A DNA stretch of 64,000 nt from Myxococcales bacterium (GTDB lineage Bacteria; Myxococcota_A; Polyangia; Haliangiales; Haliangiaceae), in assembly GCA_016716835.1 (NCBI GenBank), contig JADJUW010000001.1, positions 3,128,001-3,192,000 on the forward strand, given 5' to 3'. The position numbers and the translations under genes were made by a program. The notes beneath the pieces were generated by a model. It saw only the letters and a list, made by a program, of their open reading frames with translations, searched no databases and had not been told where the DNA came from. This document shows positions 1 through 10,701 of the stretch, one piece after another. The first letter of the stretch is position 1. Each line of letters starts with the position of its first letter.

Positions 1-350
1 TCGGCGTCGCCGTTCGCGCCAACCAATTGGTAAACCCCGCTGGCGAGCCGCGGTCCCGTAAACTCAAGCGACAGTTCGCCCCCAATCAAGCCCTCGGGCA
101 GATCGTATTCGAGCACAAATTGCGCCCCCACGGACTGCAGCTCTACTTTGGTGGTCGGGTAGATGTTGGCGCCGGCGAGCGCGGGATCGTCGGTCGGCAC
201 CTCGTACTCCCCGCTTTCAAATTCTAGCGCCAGGGGCGGTGCCGCGGCGCTTGGATCATCCGCGCACCCGCCGCCCAGTCCAGGGGCAGCGGCGATGATG
301 CAAGCGGACGCCGCGCTGATCATTACAGAGCTAGTAGGCATTGGTTTCAT
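1..350 (-). CDS. Putative lipoprotein, C-terminus cut by window edge
   Basis: The reading frame starts at ATG 350-348, preceded by an AGGA-type ribosome site, and stays open to base 1, so only about 116 N-terminal residues are present. A hydrophobic N-terminus runs to a Gly-Gly-Gly-Cys sequence at about residue 29, which looks like a lipoprotein cleavage site. The rest is acidic and beta-strand-like, with no recognisable domain. The start codon overlaps the stop of the upstream regulator by ATGA, so the two are probably translated together and the protein may be a target or partner of that regulator. Function unknown. Confidence 0.6.
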   Translation of the reverse strand, partial: MKPMPTSSVMISAASACIIAAAPGLGGGCADDPSAAAPPLALEFESGEYEVPTDDPALAGANIYPTTKVELQSVGAQFVLEYDLPEGLIGGELSLEFTGPRLASGVYQLVGANGDA

Positions 351-2126
351 GATGATTCCTGATTCGATGCAGGCTGCAGTTCGTATTGCGTCGCGCGCCC
401 TGTGCCTCGGCGCCGCAAGGCCCCGCGCTCGACGAGCGCGCGCAGCACGCGCAGCGCCGTCGCCTCAGACACGCGCAGACCGCGCATAACGTCCGCTGAT
501 TGTACCGCACCCCGTGCCACTAGCGCCAGCACGGCCCGTGACCGCACGTCGAGTTCAGGCGGTGGCACGTCAGCCGTTGGCGGCACCGCGGCAACCACTG
601 TTCCGCGCAGATCGACGACCTCTACCTCGGCGGCAAGCGCATAACCGGTCGTGGTCTTGGTCACCCACGCGGCGGCGTCGCCGAGCGAGGCTCGCAAGCG
701 CGCGATGGCCGTAAACAGGGCATTGTCGTGCACCTGTGCGTGGTAGGTGTGCACGTTCCAAATCTCCGCCAAGAGACTGGCCTTGCTGCGCGGGCCGCTC
801 TGCAACGCGATCAGCACCCGCACCGCGTTGGCCAGGGGCAAGGGATAGCCGCGCACGCCATCGCCTTGTTCTACCAGCAAGCGATCGTGGGCGAGATAGA
901 TGCGATGGCGGGGCGGCAATTGCAGCGCCGCAATGGCCAACCCAAACAGCCCCGCACCCGCAAAATACATGCAGCGCTCGGCCGCGGTCATGGCGCTGGT
1001 GTCGAGCAGTTGAGAAAATAGCCAGTCTTCTACTGGATAAGGCGGCACGCCGGCCATGGCGTCGAGCATCCACCGCAACCGCGCAATGCCGGTGACAGCG
1101 TGCAGCGTTTCCATCTCCACCCGTGAAGCGGCGATGGAGCTGAGGTCAAGCATGTACTGTGCGCACAAGACGTCGACCATCAGCGCGCGGTTCGCTGAGC
1201 GCTTAGCCAGCGCATAGGCCTCGGCCAGCAACGCCGCATGTCCGAGGGGCCGCGCCGCGAAAGCGGCGAACATAGGCGCTCGCCACCAGCCAGCGGACGC
1301 GCGCCCGCAAGTCATTGCTTGCGAGCGAAATACTGGCTGCCTTGGCGATTGCATGCTCCGCCCCGGTGGTTTCGCCGCGCAGGCTGCGGGCCATGGCCAG
1401 CGTGGTCCAGCCGTGGCGTTCGGCAAAATAGCTAACGTCGCCGGCGAGCAAGCGCGCCTCAAGCCGCGCGTCGAGTTCGATATCGTGAGGATCTGCGGTC
1501 ACCATCACCACCAGTTGGCTGCAGCCGATGCTCGCGGCGTTGCGTGCCAACCCCAGCGCGCCTGCCAGTTCGCGCGCGGCATCCCATAGCCGTTGGCTGG
1601 CGCCTAGGCGTCCCATGGCGGCAAGCGCCGATGCGCGCAGATCGTGCGCCAACATTTGGCCGTAAATAAATTTGCTCGCGACCGCGGCTTCAAGCGCCAG
1701 CCGCGCCGCCTTGGCCGACCGCACCATGCGCCCGCGAAAGAAACTAACTAGGCCGTGCGCTTGCGCCGCATAAAACCGCTGCGTCGGCGTCCACGCCGGA
1801 TTGGGCGCGCGATGAATCAAGGTGGCGGCGCGCTTGACGTCGCCGGCATGGCAATAGCCCGCAACCAAGTAGAAGCGCGCGGCCTCGCTAAAATCGGCAT
1901 CGCCATCGCGACCATAGAGCCGAAATAGCGCGACCGCCTCATCCATGCGGCCGCTAAAGGCGTACGCGCCAAGCACCACCGCGGCCTCCGCAGGTGCCAA
2001 CGAGTCGCGCCGATGCGAGGCCGCGATGACCTCGTCGTATTTGCCCGCAAAGAGGAGTTGCTGCACCGTTTTTGCCCGTTCTACCCGCTCTTGGTACACC
2101 ACGGCCGCGCACCGCGCCAGCGCCAT
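347..2126 (-). pseudogene. TPR-like/winged-helix regulator split by one frameshift
   Basis: Two overlapping frames make one protein of roughly 590 residues. The first (2126 down to about 1270) is alpha-helical and TPR-like, with Ala/Leu/Arg-rich helix pairs. The second (about 1270 down to 347) continues it and ends in DNA-binding modules: an OmpR/PhoB-type winged-helix-like stretch containing AEIWNVHTYHAQVHDNALF, then a small HTH containing SEATALRVLRALVERGALRR. The join lies near GCCGCTTTCGCGGCG (about 1255-1272), where removing one base restores the frame. That sequence is an imperfect hairpin, a common place for sequencing errors. Without correction, neither half alone is a complete regulator. 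Its stop overlaps the next start by ATGA, and an 11-bp inverted repeat sits just upstream of its start. It could be a true pseudogene, an assembly error or a programmed shift; error seems likeliest. Confidence 0.65.
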
Positions 2127-2128
2127 TC

Positions 2129-2174
2129 ATCCCGTCACCTAGGCTGCAATCACCCGTAAGCGCGGTGACGGGAT
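2129..2174. promoter_or_regulatory. Perfect 11-bp inverted repeat between divergent genes
   Basis: ATCCCGTCACC at 2129-2139 is repeated as its exact reverse complement at 2164-2174, with a 24-base spacer. It lies 2 bases upstream of the regulator start and 37 bases upstream of the Cys-rich lipoprotein start. The position suits an operator for autoregulation and control of the divergent gene. A hairpin in either leader is the alternative. Confidence 0.45.
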
Positions 2175-2211
2175 ACGCGGGTTAGCTTGGGTTCGCACCC
2201 AAAGGATACCT

Positions 2212-2667
2212 ATGAAAAAGAAATTCAATTTACTCGCAACCTGTCTCCTCGCCTCCGTCATCTCCCCCAGCTGTATTTCGATGCTCGATTCCAAATCTGA
2301 TCGTCAGGCCATTGAGGCGTGCAGCAGCAATGCCGACTGCAGCGGTGGACTTGAGTGTGAGATCGAGCACGGCGTTGGCACGTGCCAGCCTCACGGTGGC
2401 CAGCCAGCTGATCCTACGAACCCGGCCCCGTCGAGCGGCGAGTGCCAAACCGACGCCGATTGCGGCGCCGGCCTCGAGTGCGAAGTCGAACACGGCACCA
2501 GCTTCTGCCAACCGCACGGCAGCGGCGACGATCAACCGGTCGATCCTAGCAACCCAACCCCACCCGCCGGCGAATGCCTAACCGACGCCGATTGTGGTGC
2601 CGGCCTCGAGTGCGAAATCGAACACGGCACCAGCTTCTGCCAACCGCACGGCGGCGACGATAACTAA
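2212..2667 (+). CDS. Cys-rich triple-repeat lipoprotein
   Basis: This 151-residue protein has a charged MKKK start, a hydrophobic segment and an SPSC lipobox-like Cys at about residue 21. It then carries three tandem repeats of about 45 residues, each with the pattern C-x5-DC-x4-LECE(I/V)EHG-x3-CQPHG. The repeats are joined by Pro/Asn/Asp linkers resembling PVDPSNPTP. Each repeat has four cysteines, suggesting two disulfides per unit. Repeats two and three are nearly identical, also at DNA level, indicating recent duplication. Similar Dickkopf-like or EB-like Cys modules are frequent in myxobacterial surface lipoproteins. Divergent from the frameshifted regulator. No enzymatic motif is visible; a surface-binding or adhesive role is a guess. 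Confidence 0.75.
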   Translation: MKKKFNLLATCLLASVISPSCISMLDSKSDRQAIEACSSNADCSGGLECEIEHGVGTCQPHGGQPADPTNPAPSSGECQTDADCGAGLECEVEHGTSFCQPHGSGDDQPVDPSNPTPPAGECLTDADCGAGLECEIEHGTSFCQPHGGDDN

Positions 2668-2686
2668 ATAGCGCTACGCTGTCGAC

Positions 2687-3310
2687 GTGCCCCAAAGCTT
2701 GCGGCAAGTCCCTCGGCGGCGTCCTTGCTCGCTCGCGCTGTGGGTTGCACTTGCGACGGTCGTCCCGCCGCGTGCAGCAGGTGCTGACGTAACGCCGTCA
2801 ACGTCCGCGCCAACCACGAGTGCGCAGCTCGCCACCTACTTGGACGACTTTGCGCATGACGCCCGCGTCCGCGCTGACGTCAAAGGATGGCATCGCACCA
2901 CACGCAACAGCTGCGTCGCGTTTGTCGCTACCGCGCTGGGGCACCTCGGCGCGCCGCTGACGCCCACTACCGTCCACGAAGGCGCCTTCGCCAGCCGTCT
3001 CACCGTGCCATTTGCGAGTTGGCTGGCGGCGAACTACGAGAGCCAGCGCATCGAGGCCGCGCACCTGCAACGTGGAGATATCGTTTTTGCCGGGCCCCCC
3101 GAGGCACCTACCCACGTTTACGTGTTTATGGCGTGGACGAAGCGCAAACGCCTCCTAGCGCGCGTGATCGACAATCAAGGCCATCGCTACGTGCGCCACG
3201 TTGGCGGCCGCGGCGGGCGGTTTTCGCCGTTTGGCTTCGCGTTGCGGCTCGTGCGCCCCTATGCGGTCAGCGTGCCTTTGGTCGACGGCACCGCGCCGGC
3301 AATCCGCTGA
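2687..3310 (+). CDS. Secreted CHAP/NlpC-P60-like cysteine peptidase
   Basis: A GTG-started protein of 207 residues with an Arg-rich n-region, a hydrophobic segment and an Ala-x-Ala cleavage site near residue 33. The mature part has the layout of a papain-fold amidase: NSCVAFVATALG supplies the likely catalytic Cys at about residue 73, and THVYVFMAW the likely His at about residue 143. A QRGDIVF strand, typical of CHAP/NlpC proteins, lies between them. Such enzymes cleave peptidoglycan peptides in the periplasm. The gene starts 19 bases after the Cys-rich lipoprotein, so the two may share a transcript. Its last 52 bases overlap the convergent hisB end. The fold call rests on motif spacing only. 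Confidence 0.6.
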   Translation: MPQSLRQVPRRRPCSLALWVALATVVPPRAAGADVTPSTSAPTTSAQLATYLDDFAHDARVRADVKGWHRTTRNSCVAFVATALGHLGAPLTPTTVHEGAFASRLTVPFASWLAANYESQRIEAAHLQRGDIVFAGPPEAPTHVYVFMAWTKRKRLLARVIDNQGHRYVRHVGGRGGRFSPFGFALRLVRPYAVSVPLVDGTAPAIR

Positions 3311-3894
3311 TCGACGGTCGTCGCCATATCGCACGCCTTGGCAAACGCCTTAAAGATGGCCTCGATGATGTGATGCGCGTTGCTGCCGTAATGCACCAGC
3401 ACGTGCAGATTGCATTCGGCGCGCGTCGCAAACGCGGCAAAAAATTCCTTTGCGAGCTCGCAGTCAAAGGTGCCGATCCATTTGCCTTCTAGGCTGGCGG
3501 CGCTCCACACAAAGGCCGGCCGGCCTGAAAAGTCGATCGCGACGGTGACGAGCGTCTCGTCCATTGGAATCACCGCATGGCCATAGCGCGCGATGCCGCC
3601 GCGGTCGCCGAGCGCGCCTTTGAAGGCCTGTCCGAGCACGAGGCCAATATCCTCGGTGGTGTGATGGCCGTCGATTTCGGTGTCGCCCTGCGCCTGCAAG
3701 TCCAGCCCAAAGCGGCCGTGCTTGGCAAAGGCCTCGAGCATGTGGGAGAGAAAGGGCAGCGGGGTCGCGATCGCCTCGCCGGCGCCGCCCCCTTCGGCGG
3801 TCACGGCACCGCTGGCACCACCAGGGCCATCGAGATTGAGCGACAACGAAATATCGGTTTCGCGCGTGGTGCGCGTGACATCAAAGCGACGCAT
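3259..3894 (-). CDS. hisB: Imidazoleglycerol-phosphate dehydratase
   Basis: HisB dehydrates imidazole glycerol phosphate to imidazole acetol phosphate in histidine synthesis, using two Mn ions. The paired metal-binding signatures are present: DGHHTTED at about residues 75-82 and NAHHIIEA at about 172-179. Length (211 residues) is close to the usual 190-210; the surplus is a Gly/Ala-rich insert at about residues 23-46 in an N-terminal loop. The usual FDHMLEAF appears as LSHMLEAF. I start at ATG 3894 rather than the in-frame TTG six bases upstream. It lies 32 bases after the Nudix gene and probably ends the tal-nudix-hisB operon. No other his gene is present here. Confidence 0.95.
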   Translation of the reverse strand: MRRFDVTRTTRETDISLSLNLDGPGGASGAVTAEGGGAGEAIATPLPFLSHMLEAFAKHGRFGLDLQAQGDTEIDGHHTTEDIGLVLGQAFKGALGDRGGIARYGHAVIPMDETLVTVAIDFSGRPAFVWSAASLEGKWIGTFDCELAKEFFAAFATRAECNLHVLVHYGSNAHHIIEAIFKAFAKACDMATTVDQRIAGAVPSTKGTLTA

Positions 3895-3926
3895 GCGCAA
3901 ACGGTAGCACGTAAGGCCGCACGTAC

Positions 3927-4403
3927 CTATTTTGCGGCGATCGCGCTGCGCGCAAACTGTTCCGCGTTGAGCGGCATTTCCATCGCCGTCAGCGCCTCCG
4001 AGTCAACCCAGCGAAACTCGCTGAACTCGTCATTGGGCGTCACCTCGGCATCCGCGGGCACATCTGCCACGAAGACAAAATTCATATGCAGGCCCTTGCT
4101 GCCCGCCATGTGCTCTTCATACCCGAGGAGCCCTGGCGGCACGCCAGCATGCGCCTCGGTCAGGCGCGGAAACGATCCCGCTAAGCCAGTCTCTTCGCCG
4201 AGCTCGCGCATCGCGGCCTCTAGCGGTGTCTCGCCCGACTCCAGCTCGCCACCTACCGGCAACCAGGTTTGCAGCCGACGGTGCATGATCATCAAGACCT
4301 GGCCGCCAACCCCACCGCGTCGCGCATAGATGGCGACAGAAAATGCACGCCGGCCCGCGATGCGCGCGGCCGCCATCATCACCGAACCATCCGCCATGCT
4401 CAT
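3927..4403 (-). CDS. Nudix hydrolase
   Basis: A 158-residue Nudix protein. The Nudix box is complete at about residues 51-74: a [14 protein letters not shown] stretch followed by RELGEETGL, which carries the metal-binding REXXEE core. Nudix enzymes hydrolyse nucleoside diphosphates linked to another group; the substrate cannot be told from sequence. The start at ATG 4403 overlaps the transaldolase stop by ATGA, which decides it over an upstream in-frame Met at 4496. Cotranscription with a sugar-phosphate enzyme and hisB hints at a nucleotide-sugar or phosphoribosyl substrate, but this is only inference. Confidence 0.88.
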   Translation of the reverse strand: MSMADGSVMMAAARIAGRRAFSVAIYARRGGVGGQVLMIMHRRLQTWLPVGGELESGETPLEAAMRELGEETGLAGSFPRLTEAHAGVPPGLLGYEEHMAGSKGLHMNFVFVADVPADAEVTPNDEFSEFRWVDSEALTAMEMPLNAEQFARSAIAAK

Positions 4404-5044
4404 TGAGGAACTTTTTTCCAATCGGCCATAAACTTGTCGAGCCCAAGGTCCGTGAGCGGATGCTTGGCCAGCTGCAGCAGCACCGACAATGGACACGTCG
4501 CGACGTGGGCACCCATCTTCGCCGCCTCGAGGACGTGGATCGGATGCCGCACGGAGGCCACCAACACCTCGGTCTCAAAGTTGTAGTTGTCATAGATCTG
4601 CAGGATGTCGGCGATGAGGCCCATGCCCTCGTGCGAAATGTCGTCGAGCCGGCCGACAAAGGGTGAGATGTACGTCGCGCCTGCCTTGGCGGCGAGCAAC
4701 GCCTGCGTCGCCGAGAAGCACAGGGTGACGTTGGTCTTGATGCCGGCCTCGCTGCACTGACGCGTTGCCTTCAGTCCCTCCGCGGTAAGCGGAATCTTCA
4801 CGACAATGTTTTTGCGCAAGGCCGCCAGGTCGCGCGCCTCGCTCATCATGGTCGTCGCGTCTAGCCCGACCACCTCCGCCGACACCGGACCCGGCACCAA
4901 ATCACAGATTTCCATCACGACGTCGCGAAACTTGCGACCGGATTTGGCGATCAGGCTGGGATTGGTGGTGACGCCATCGACCAGGCCCATGGCGGTGGCT
5001 TCCTTGATTTCCTTGACGTCGGCGGTGTCGATAAAAAACTTCAT
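4400..5044 (-). CDS. tal: Transaldolase, short TalC/MipB type
   Basis: A 214-residue single-domain TIM-barrel transaldolase, the size of the short TalC/fructose-6-phosphate aldolase group. It opens with [10 protein letters not shown], contains [13 protein letters not shown], and has the Schiff-base Lys in NIVVKIPLT at about residue 83. The segment SPFVGRLDD matches the phosphate-binding end of the barrel. It moves a dihydroxyacetone unit between sugar phosphates in the pentose phosphate pathway; a true aldolase activity cannot be excluded. It heads an apparent operon with the Nudix gene (ATGA overlap) and hisB. Its start faces the divergent secreted-protein gene 64 bases away, so both promoters share that gap. 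Confidence 0.92.
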   Translation of the reverse strand: MKFFIDTADVKEIKEATAMGLVDGVTTNPSLIAKSGRKFRDVVMEICDLVPGPVSAEVVGLDATTMMSEARDLAALRKNIVVKIPLTAEGLKATRQCSEAGIKTNVTLCFSATQALLAAKAGATYISPFVGRLDDISHEGMGLIADILQIYDNYNFETEVLVASVRHPIHVLEAAKMGAHVATCPLSVLLQLAKHPLTDLGLDKFMADWKKVPQ

Positions 5045-5108
5045 GGCGCGGAGCCTACGCCCGGCCCAAAGCGGTGGCAACGGCATCGCCCGGATGTTAC
5101 ATTTACGC

Positions 5109-6752
5109 ATGCGCCTGCCCTTGCTCGTCGTCGCCGCGCTTTGCAGCTGGGGCGTTTGGGCGGGCGATATTTCGCCAGCCATGGCGCAACACCGCGGCAT
5201 TCAGATGCGACCTGGCGACTACCAGGCCGGACGCGAATTCCGCCGCGGCTTTTCGTCTCATCAACGGCATAGCGCGCTCGACTCGCCCATGGGGCGACAC
5301 CAGCCGCGAGGCTATCGTGCGCTTAAACGCACCGCCCGCACCATCGGGCGCCCCCGCACCGCGCGGGGCGCGGCCGTACGCACCGAGCTGCAAAATAGGC
5401 TCGTTTTCGGCGAGGCCGGCGAACCCAACACGGCTCAAAGCGACATCCCGGTGTTTGCATTTGGCACGACGGGGCCGGCCAGCCGCACCTCGCGCAAGTT
5501 GACAACCTCCGCGGCGCCGCTAGCGAAACGGCCCGCAAGGCCGATCAAGCGCGTGCGCATGAAGCCCAGCCTCAACCACCAGATGATCGACGAGACGAAC
5601 GCGCTGGTTCGAATTTTCGGGCGCACCGAGGAAGGCGGACCGGATGTGGCGGTCGTCGCCTTCGAATATAATAATCAAACCGGCGCGGCGAACGTGCGCA
5701 TGACGCCGCCCGAGATTGCCGTCAATGGCGACGAGGTTCGGCGCCAGTTCTCAGACAACGGCAAGCTGGTCGACCAAGACGAGTACGTGCTCGATGCCGT
5801 GCCGGAGGTCGCCAAGTTCTACAATGGCCGCAAACGTACGCAAATCACGATCACGTACGGTGGCAGCAATGATGCGCCCGATCCGCGAGTTGAAGACGTA
5901 AAGGCGCTGGCGGGGGAGCTGCGCGCCAAGGACCCGCAGCTTTCAGTTGATGACGCCGCGAACCAGGCGTACACAACGCTCAATCCCGGCATCGTGCGGA
6001 GCTTCAAGAAGCATGGCTACGACACCGGCAAGTTGCGCGTCACCTTCATGCCCCAAGGCCCTGACGGCCATGCCGAATTGCGCGTCACCACCAGTGAAAA
6101 GCCGCGCGCCCACAACGCGGTCACGCTCATGATACAAACATTTTCGGTCGTGTTAACCGGGGAGTTTCGCAAGCCCGGCATCTTGAAGCGCGCGGGCAAG
6201 CCAAATGCGAAAAATCTCGTCATCGGCGTCGACGGCACGTCGGGCATCAACTCCAAATACACCAAGACCGCTAAAAAGCTTACCGAAACCGGTCGCCTCA
6301 TCACGTTGACGGCGCAGGCCAAGGGCAAGCGCAAGAGCATCGATGTCGCCGGCATTCTCGTCGACGTGGCATCCATTGACATCGGCCCCCTCAACAACAT
6401 CGTCGTCGATGACGTCAGCGGCCAACCTACGGCGCTCGTCGTCGACGGCATGCCGTACGAACAGGTCGCGTTGCGCGAGGGCTTGGCTGCGTACAAGGGC
6501 AAGACCAAGCCCATCATTCGCCAGGTGATCTCGAGGGCGCTTCCGGATTTAATCACCCAGCGCGCCGAGGAACTCTACCGGGGCCGTAAGGACTTGCAGC
6601 GCGATGACAACGGATACGGGCGCGCGTTGGCCCAAGCCGTGCTTGAAAACGTGCCCATCGCGAAGGATATCGCGACAATTGGTTACGACGTCACCAATCT
6701 CGAGGTGCGGCCGCGCGGCGACGGCTACATGTTGCTGCAATTTACGCCTTAG
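5109..6752 (+). CDS. Secreted protein of unknown function
   Basis: I place the start at ATG 5109, because the longer frame runs back over the divergent tal gene. The 547-residue product begins with [20 protein letters not shown], a clear signal peptide. A basic low-complexity region rich in Arg, Gly and His follows to about residue 150. The C-terminal 370 residues look folded, alternating strands and helices, with no motif I recognise. It could be periplasmic or exported. Nothing around it fixes a role, and the downstream DUF72-like gene is separated by about 70 bases. Confidence 0.7.
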   Translation: MRLPLLVVAALCSWGVWAGDISPAMAQHRGIQMRPGDYQAGREFRRGFSSHQRHSALDSPMGRHQPRGYRALKRTARTIGRPRTARGAAVRTELQNRLVFGEAGEPNTAQSDIPVFAFGTTGPASRTSRKLTTSAAPLAKRPARPIKRVRMKPSLNHQMIDETNALVRIFGRTEEGGPDVAVVAFEYNNQTGAANVRMTPPEIAVNGDEVRRQFSDNGKLVDQDEYVLDAVPEVAKFYNGRKRTQITITYGGSNDAPDPRVEDVKALAGELRAKDPQLSVDDAANQAYTTLNPGIVRSFKKHGYDTGKLRVTFMPQGPDGHAELRVTTSEKPRAHNAVTLMIQTFSVVLTGEFRKPGILKRAGKPNAKNLVIGVDGTSGINSKYTKTAKKLTETGRLITLTAQAKGKRKSIDVAGILVDVASIDIGPLNNIVVDDVSGQPTALVVDGMPYEQVALREGLAAYKGKTKPIIRQVISRALPDLITQRAEELYRGRKDLQRDDNGYGRALAQAVLENVPIAKDIATIGYDVTNLEVRPRGDGYMLLQFTP

Positions 6753-6821
6753 CCCCAGCGGCGGAGGCGATTCCACGCCCCAGCGCTTGCGTCTGCCTGG
6801 CGCCCGTTGGAAGTAGGTAGC

Positions 6822-7577
6822 GTGTCATCGATTGTTGTTGGATGTGCCGAGCTGCCGTTTGGAGCGACCGCGAGCCAGTATTTCGCGCGCATCCCATATT
6901 TAGAATCGGCCGCGCTCTTTCAGCGCGCACCCAAGCCCAAGGCATGGCAACGCATCTCCGACGACGCCGCGCTCGGAGCCGTTGGCCTGGTCGCGCCCGC
7001 GATTTTAACCCATCATCGCAGCAGCCCACTGGCGCAGGGATACGCGGTGCCGGCGGCGGCTCGAGGTGAGCTAGGACACCTCGCTGACCATGCCGCGGCA
7101 CGCGAAATCATTGCCGAATTTGCCAAACGCGCCGCCGCCATCTCGGCACCCGTGGTGGTATTTGCCACCCCATCTGATTTTGCGCCCACCGCGAGCAATC
7201 GCGCCCGGATCGAGCACTTTTTCGCCGAGGTGGCAACCAAGGCGCTTTTTGGCAGCGCCTTGCGCGTGTGGCGCGCCGATGGCCTCTGGGAACCCAGCAC
7301 CATGGTCGCCTTGGCAAATGGCGCCGGCATCGTGCCCTGCCTCGATCCGCTCGCCGTCGCGCCGGGCCAGCATGTCGAAGAGTTCGCGCAGCTGCCGCTT
7401 ACGCACGCGTATTTCCGCGTCGTCGGCTTCGGGCTGCGTGGGCGCCTGCGGCCAGGCAATGTCGAGACCCTGGTCAGCGTCGCCGGGGCCTTTCCCGCAG
7501 CGCACCTCGTCTTTGCCACCGAAACCGCGTTTATAGATGCGCGCTCGGCGGTAGAGGCGATCAGCGACAACGGCTAA
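6822..7577 (+). CDS. DUF72 (YecE)-like protein
   Basis: The protein has about 251 residues from GTG 6822; an in-frame TTG at 6807 is an alternative start. Its order of motifs follows the DUF72 family, a TIM-barrel-like group of unknown function. An early YFARIPYLESAALFQR segment resembles the family region that precedes the substrate strands. APVVVFATPSDFAP is the usual flexible-loop strand, followed by a helix with NRARIEHFFAE and then a strand ending LRVWRADGLWEP. AYFRVVGFG lies near the C-terminus where the family has YVRFHG. Identity to the consensus is low, so the subfamily is unclear. It stands between a secreted protein and pepA on the same strand. Confidence 0.5.
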   Translation: MSSIVVGCAELPFGATASQYFARIPYLESAALFQRAPKPKAWQRISDDAALGAVGLVAPAILTHHRSSPLAQGYAVPAAARGELGHLADHAAAREIIAEFAKRAAAISAPVVVFATPSDFAPTASNRARIEHFFAEVATKALFGSALRVWRADGLWEPSTMVALANGAGIVPCLDPLAVAPGQHVEEFAQLPLTHAYFRVVGFGLRGRLRPGNVETLVSVAGAFPAAHLVFATETAFIDARSAVEAISDNG

Positions 7578-7671
7578 CGCGCTGCGTGCGCCGTCCGCGA
7601 TTTGCCTTCCCGCTCCAATTCTAGGGCGGCGCATTTGCGGTTTTAGATGGCGCTCTCTACACTGCGCGCCT

Positions 7672-9228
<1,557 letters not shown>

Positions 9229-9403
9229 AATTATTGTGCTAATCGCATCGCGTTGTGACCGTGAGCCATCTGGAAGCCGGGGCCGCAACGCCTCAATTTC
9301 ATGAGAATTTGTTAGGGTTTAGGCCTCATTCAGGGTAAAGTTCGCCACCTGCAGGCAGGCGCCAGCCGTCTAGACGCCGGCTGGTGACGAAACCCACGAG
9401 GAC

Positions 9404-9922
9404 ATGGTTGTGAGCGAGTTTAAACCCGGCGAAATGGTTGTCTATCCGACCCACGGCGTCGCCGAAATGGTGTCGGTTGAACACCGCGAACTCGCCGGCA
9501 CCAAAGCGCAATTCTACGTCCTCAAAATCGTCGAGTCGGGCCTCAAGGTCATGGTACCGGTAAAAAATGCCGGCACGGTGGGCATTCGCAATCTCGTCTC
9601 CAAAGAGGAAATCGACGAAATCTACGAGATGCTCAAGAGCCGCGAGGTGCCGCGCGATAACCAAACGTGGAATCGCCGCAGCCGCGAATACGAAGAAAAG
9701 ATCAACACCGGCAGCCTCTACGAGATTGCCGAACTCGTACGCGACTTGCGCGTGCTCGGCGCGCGCAAAGAACTTTCGTTTGGCGAAAAGCGCGTACTCG
9801 CCAAGGCCAAGAAGCGGATGGTTAAAGAAATCTCGACCGTCAAAAAATTGGCCGACGACGTGGCGACAGTCGAAGTCGACACCATCTTCGCCGACATTCC
9901 TCTAAAAGTCCCGCCGTCGTAA
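9404..9922 (+). CDS. cdnL: CarD-family RNA polymerase-binding regulator
   Basis: A 172-residue CarD/CdnL-type protein, close to the roughly 160 residues of myxobacterial CdnL. The N-terminal Tudor-like RNA polymerase-interacting domain has FKPGEMVVYPTHGVAEM and KVMVPVKNAGTVGIR. The C-terminal helical DNA-binding domain contains WNRRSREYEEKI and ELSFGEKRVLAKAKKRM. Proteins of this type stabilise open promoter complexes, especially at rRNA promoters, and are usually essential. It could start at ATG 9404 or GTG 9413. It lacks the HMGA-like tail of true CarD, so I use the cdnL name. It converges on fabH across the repeat pocket. Confidence 0.93.
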   Translation: MVVSEFKPGEMVVYPTHGVAEMVSVEHRELAGTKAQFYVLKIVESGLKVMVPVKNAGTVGIRNLVSKEEIDEIYEMLKSREVPRDNQTWNRRSREYEEKINTGSLYEIAELVRDLRVLGARKELSFGEKRVLAKAKKRMVKEISTVKKLADDVATVEVDTIFADIPLKVPPS

Positions 9923-9949
9923 TGGCTGCTGCTTACGGAGCAGGTGAGC

Positions 9950-9975
9950 GCACGTGTCTTCCTGCTCGCAGATAG
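9950..9975 (-). repeat. Fragment of the 147-bp palindromic repeat
   Basis: A 26-base stretch beginning GCACGTGTCTTCC is identical to one end box of the three full copies nearby (10011-10036, 11496-11521, 11730-11755). The rest of the element is missing. It lies 27 bases after the cdnL stop and 35 bases before full copy A. Confidence 0.85.
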
Positions 9976-9997
9976 AAATCGGTTGCACTGGCGACGC

Positions 9998-10143
9998 CAG
10001 GCAGGGGGATGCACGTGTCTTCCTGCTCGCAGATAGCACTCCTCCGGGGCGCCGCGAGACCGCGGTGGTATCCACATCCGGTGGTGCCAACACCACTTCC
10101 GTGCAATCTATGCTCGCGGAAGAAACGTGCATCCTCCTGCCTG
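9998..10143 (-). repeat. 147-bp palindromic repeat, copy A (inverted)
   Basis: This copy lies opposite to copies B and C. It has two end boxes identical to theirs (26 bases at 10011-10036, 30 bases at 10101-10130) around a 64-base divergent centre. Its outer 19-base arms (9998-10016 and 10125-10143) pair with each other at 18 of 19 positions, the exception being a G-T. The outer 13 bases differ from those of B and C, so complementarity, rather than sequence, is kept. Read along the plus strand, one frame stays open through the whole element. Confidence 0.85.
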
Positions 10144-10197
10144 ACGCGGCTTTGTTGGTTACGTAACGGCGCTTCTTGATCCGTACGCATGGCGCCA

Positions 10198-10611
10198 TTA
10201 GCGCAGTGGGTTCGCCGAGAACCGCGCTAGGTTGCTCGCTGGGTTGAAGCTTGAGTGCATGGAAACGCTATGCGGCAACACCCAGGTTTGCACGGGTTCC
10301 GTCCAATGAAGACTCAGTTCCGAGGTGTTTGTAGGCAAGGTCGTGTCTGATTCCCAGAGGCTCATGCCTCTGGTGTCAATGCCGTCAACCACATAGCAAC
10401 TTTCTAGACCCGTCTCCCCATGCATAACGCCCGGTGGAAGAGGGACCGCAATTCGTATCGGCGAAAGCGCGTCGTTTAGCGACGGCCAACAGTCAGTAGA
10501 GACGACGACGGCCGTGGTTGCTCGGGGTGTCGCCAACGGGGCTTCCGTTGCCCGACATCCAACCGCGAACGTAAGCACCATCATCGTCGCGGCGCGAATT
10601 TGAATTTGCAT
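10198..10611 (-). CDS. Small putative lipoprotein in repeat pocket
   Basis: About 137 residues from ATG 10611; an in-frame Met at 10632 is less likely. The N-terminus MQIQIRAATMMVLTFAVGC is a convincing lipoprotein signal ending in a lipobox Cys. The mature part has two further cysteines (STDCWPS and ESCYVVDG), which could form a disulfide, and no known domain. Codon use looks less GC-biased than in neighbouring housekeeping genes, and the gene lies inside the inverted pair of 147-bp repeats, which suggests acquired DNA. It may be an orphan gene; expression is not certain. Confidence 0.45.
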   Translation of the reverse strand: MQIQIRAATMMVLTFAVGCRATEAPLATPRATTAVVVSTDCWPSLNDALSPIRIAVPLPPGVMHGETGLESCYVVDGIDTRGMSLWESDTTLPTNTSELSLHWTEPVQTWVLPHSVSMHSSFNPASNLARFSANPLR

Positions 10612-10701
10612 CTCGCGACTGTATCCATTCACTCGCGATTTTGCGTTTCGTGGCGACTAACACGTGCTGGCTCACCGTCGCCTTGGGTCGCCGTACTTGG
10701 G

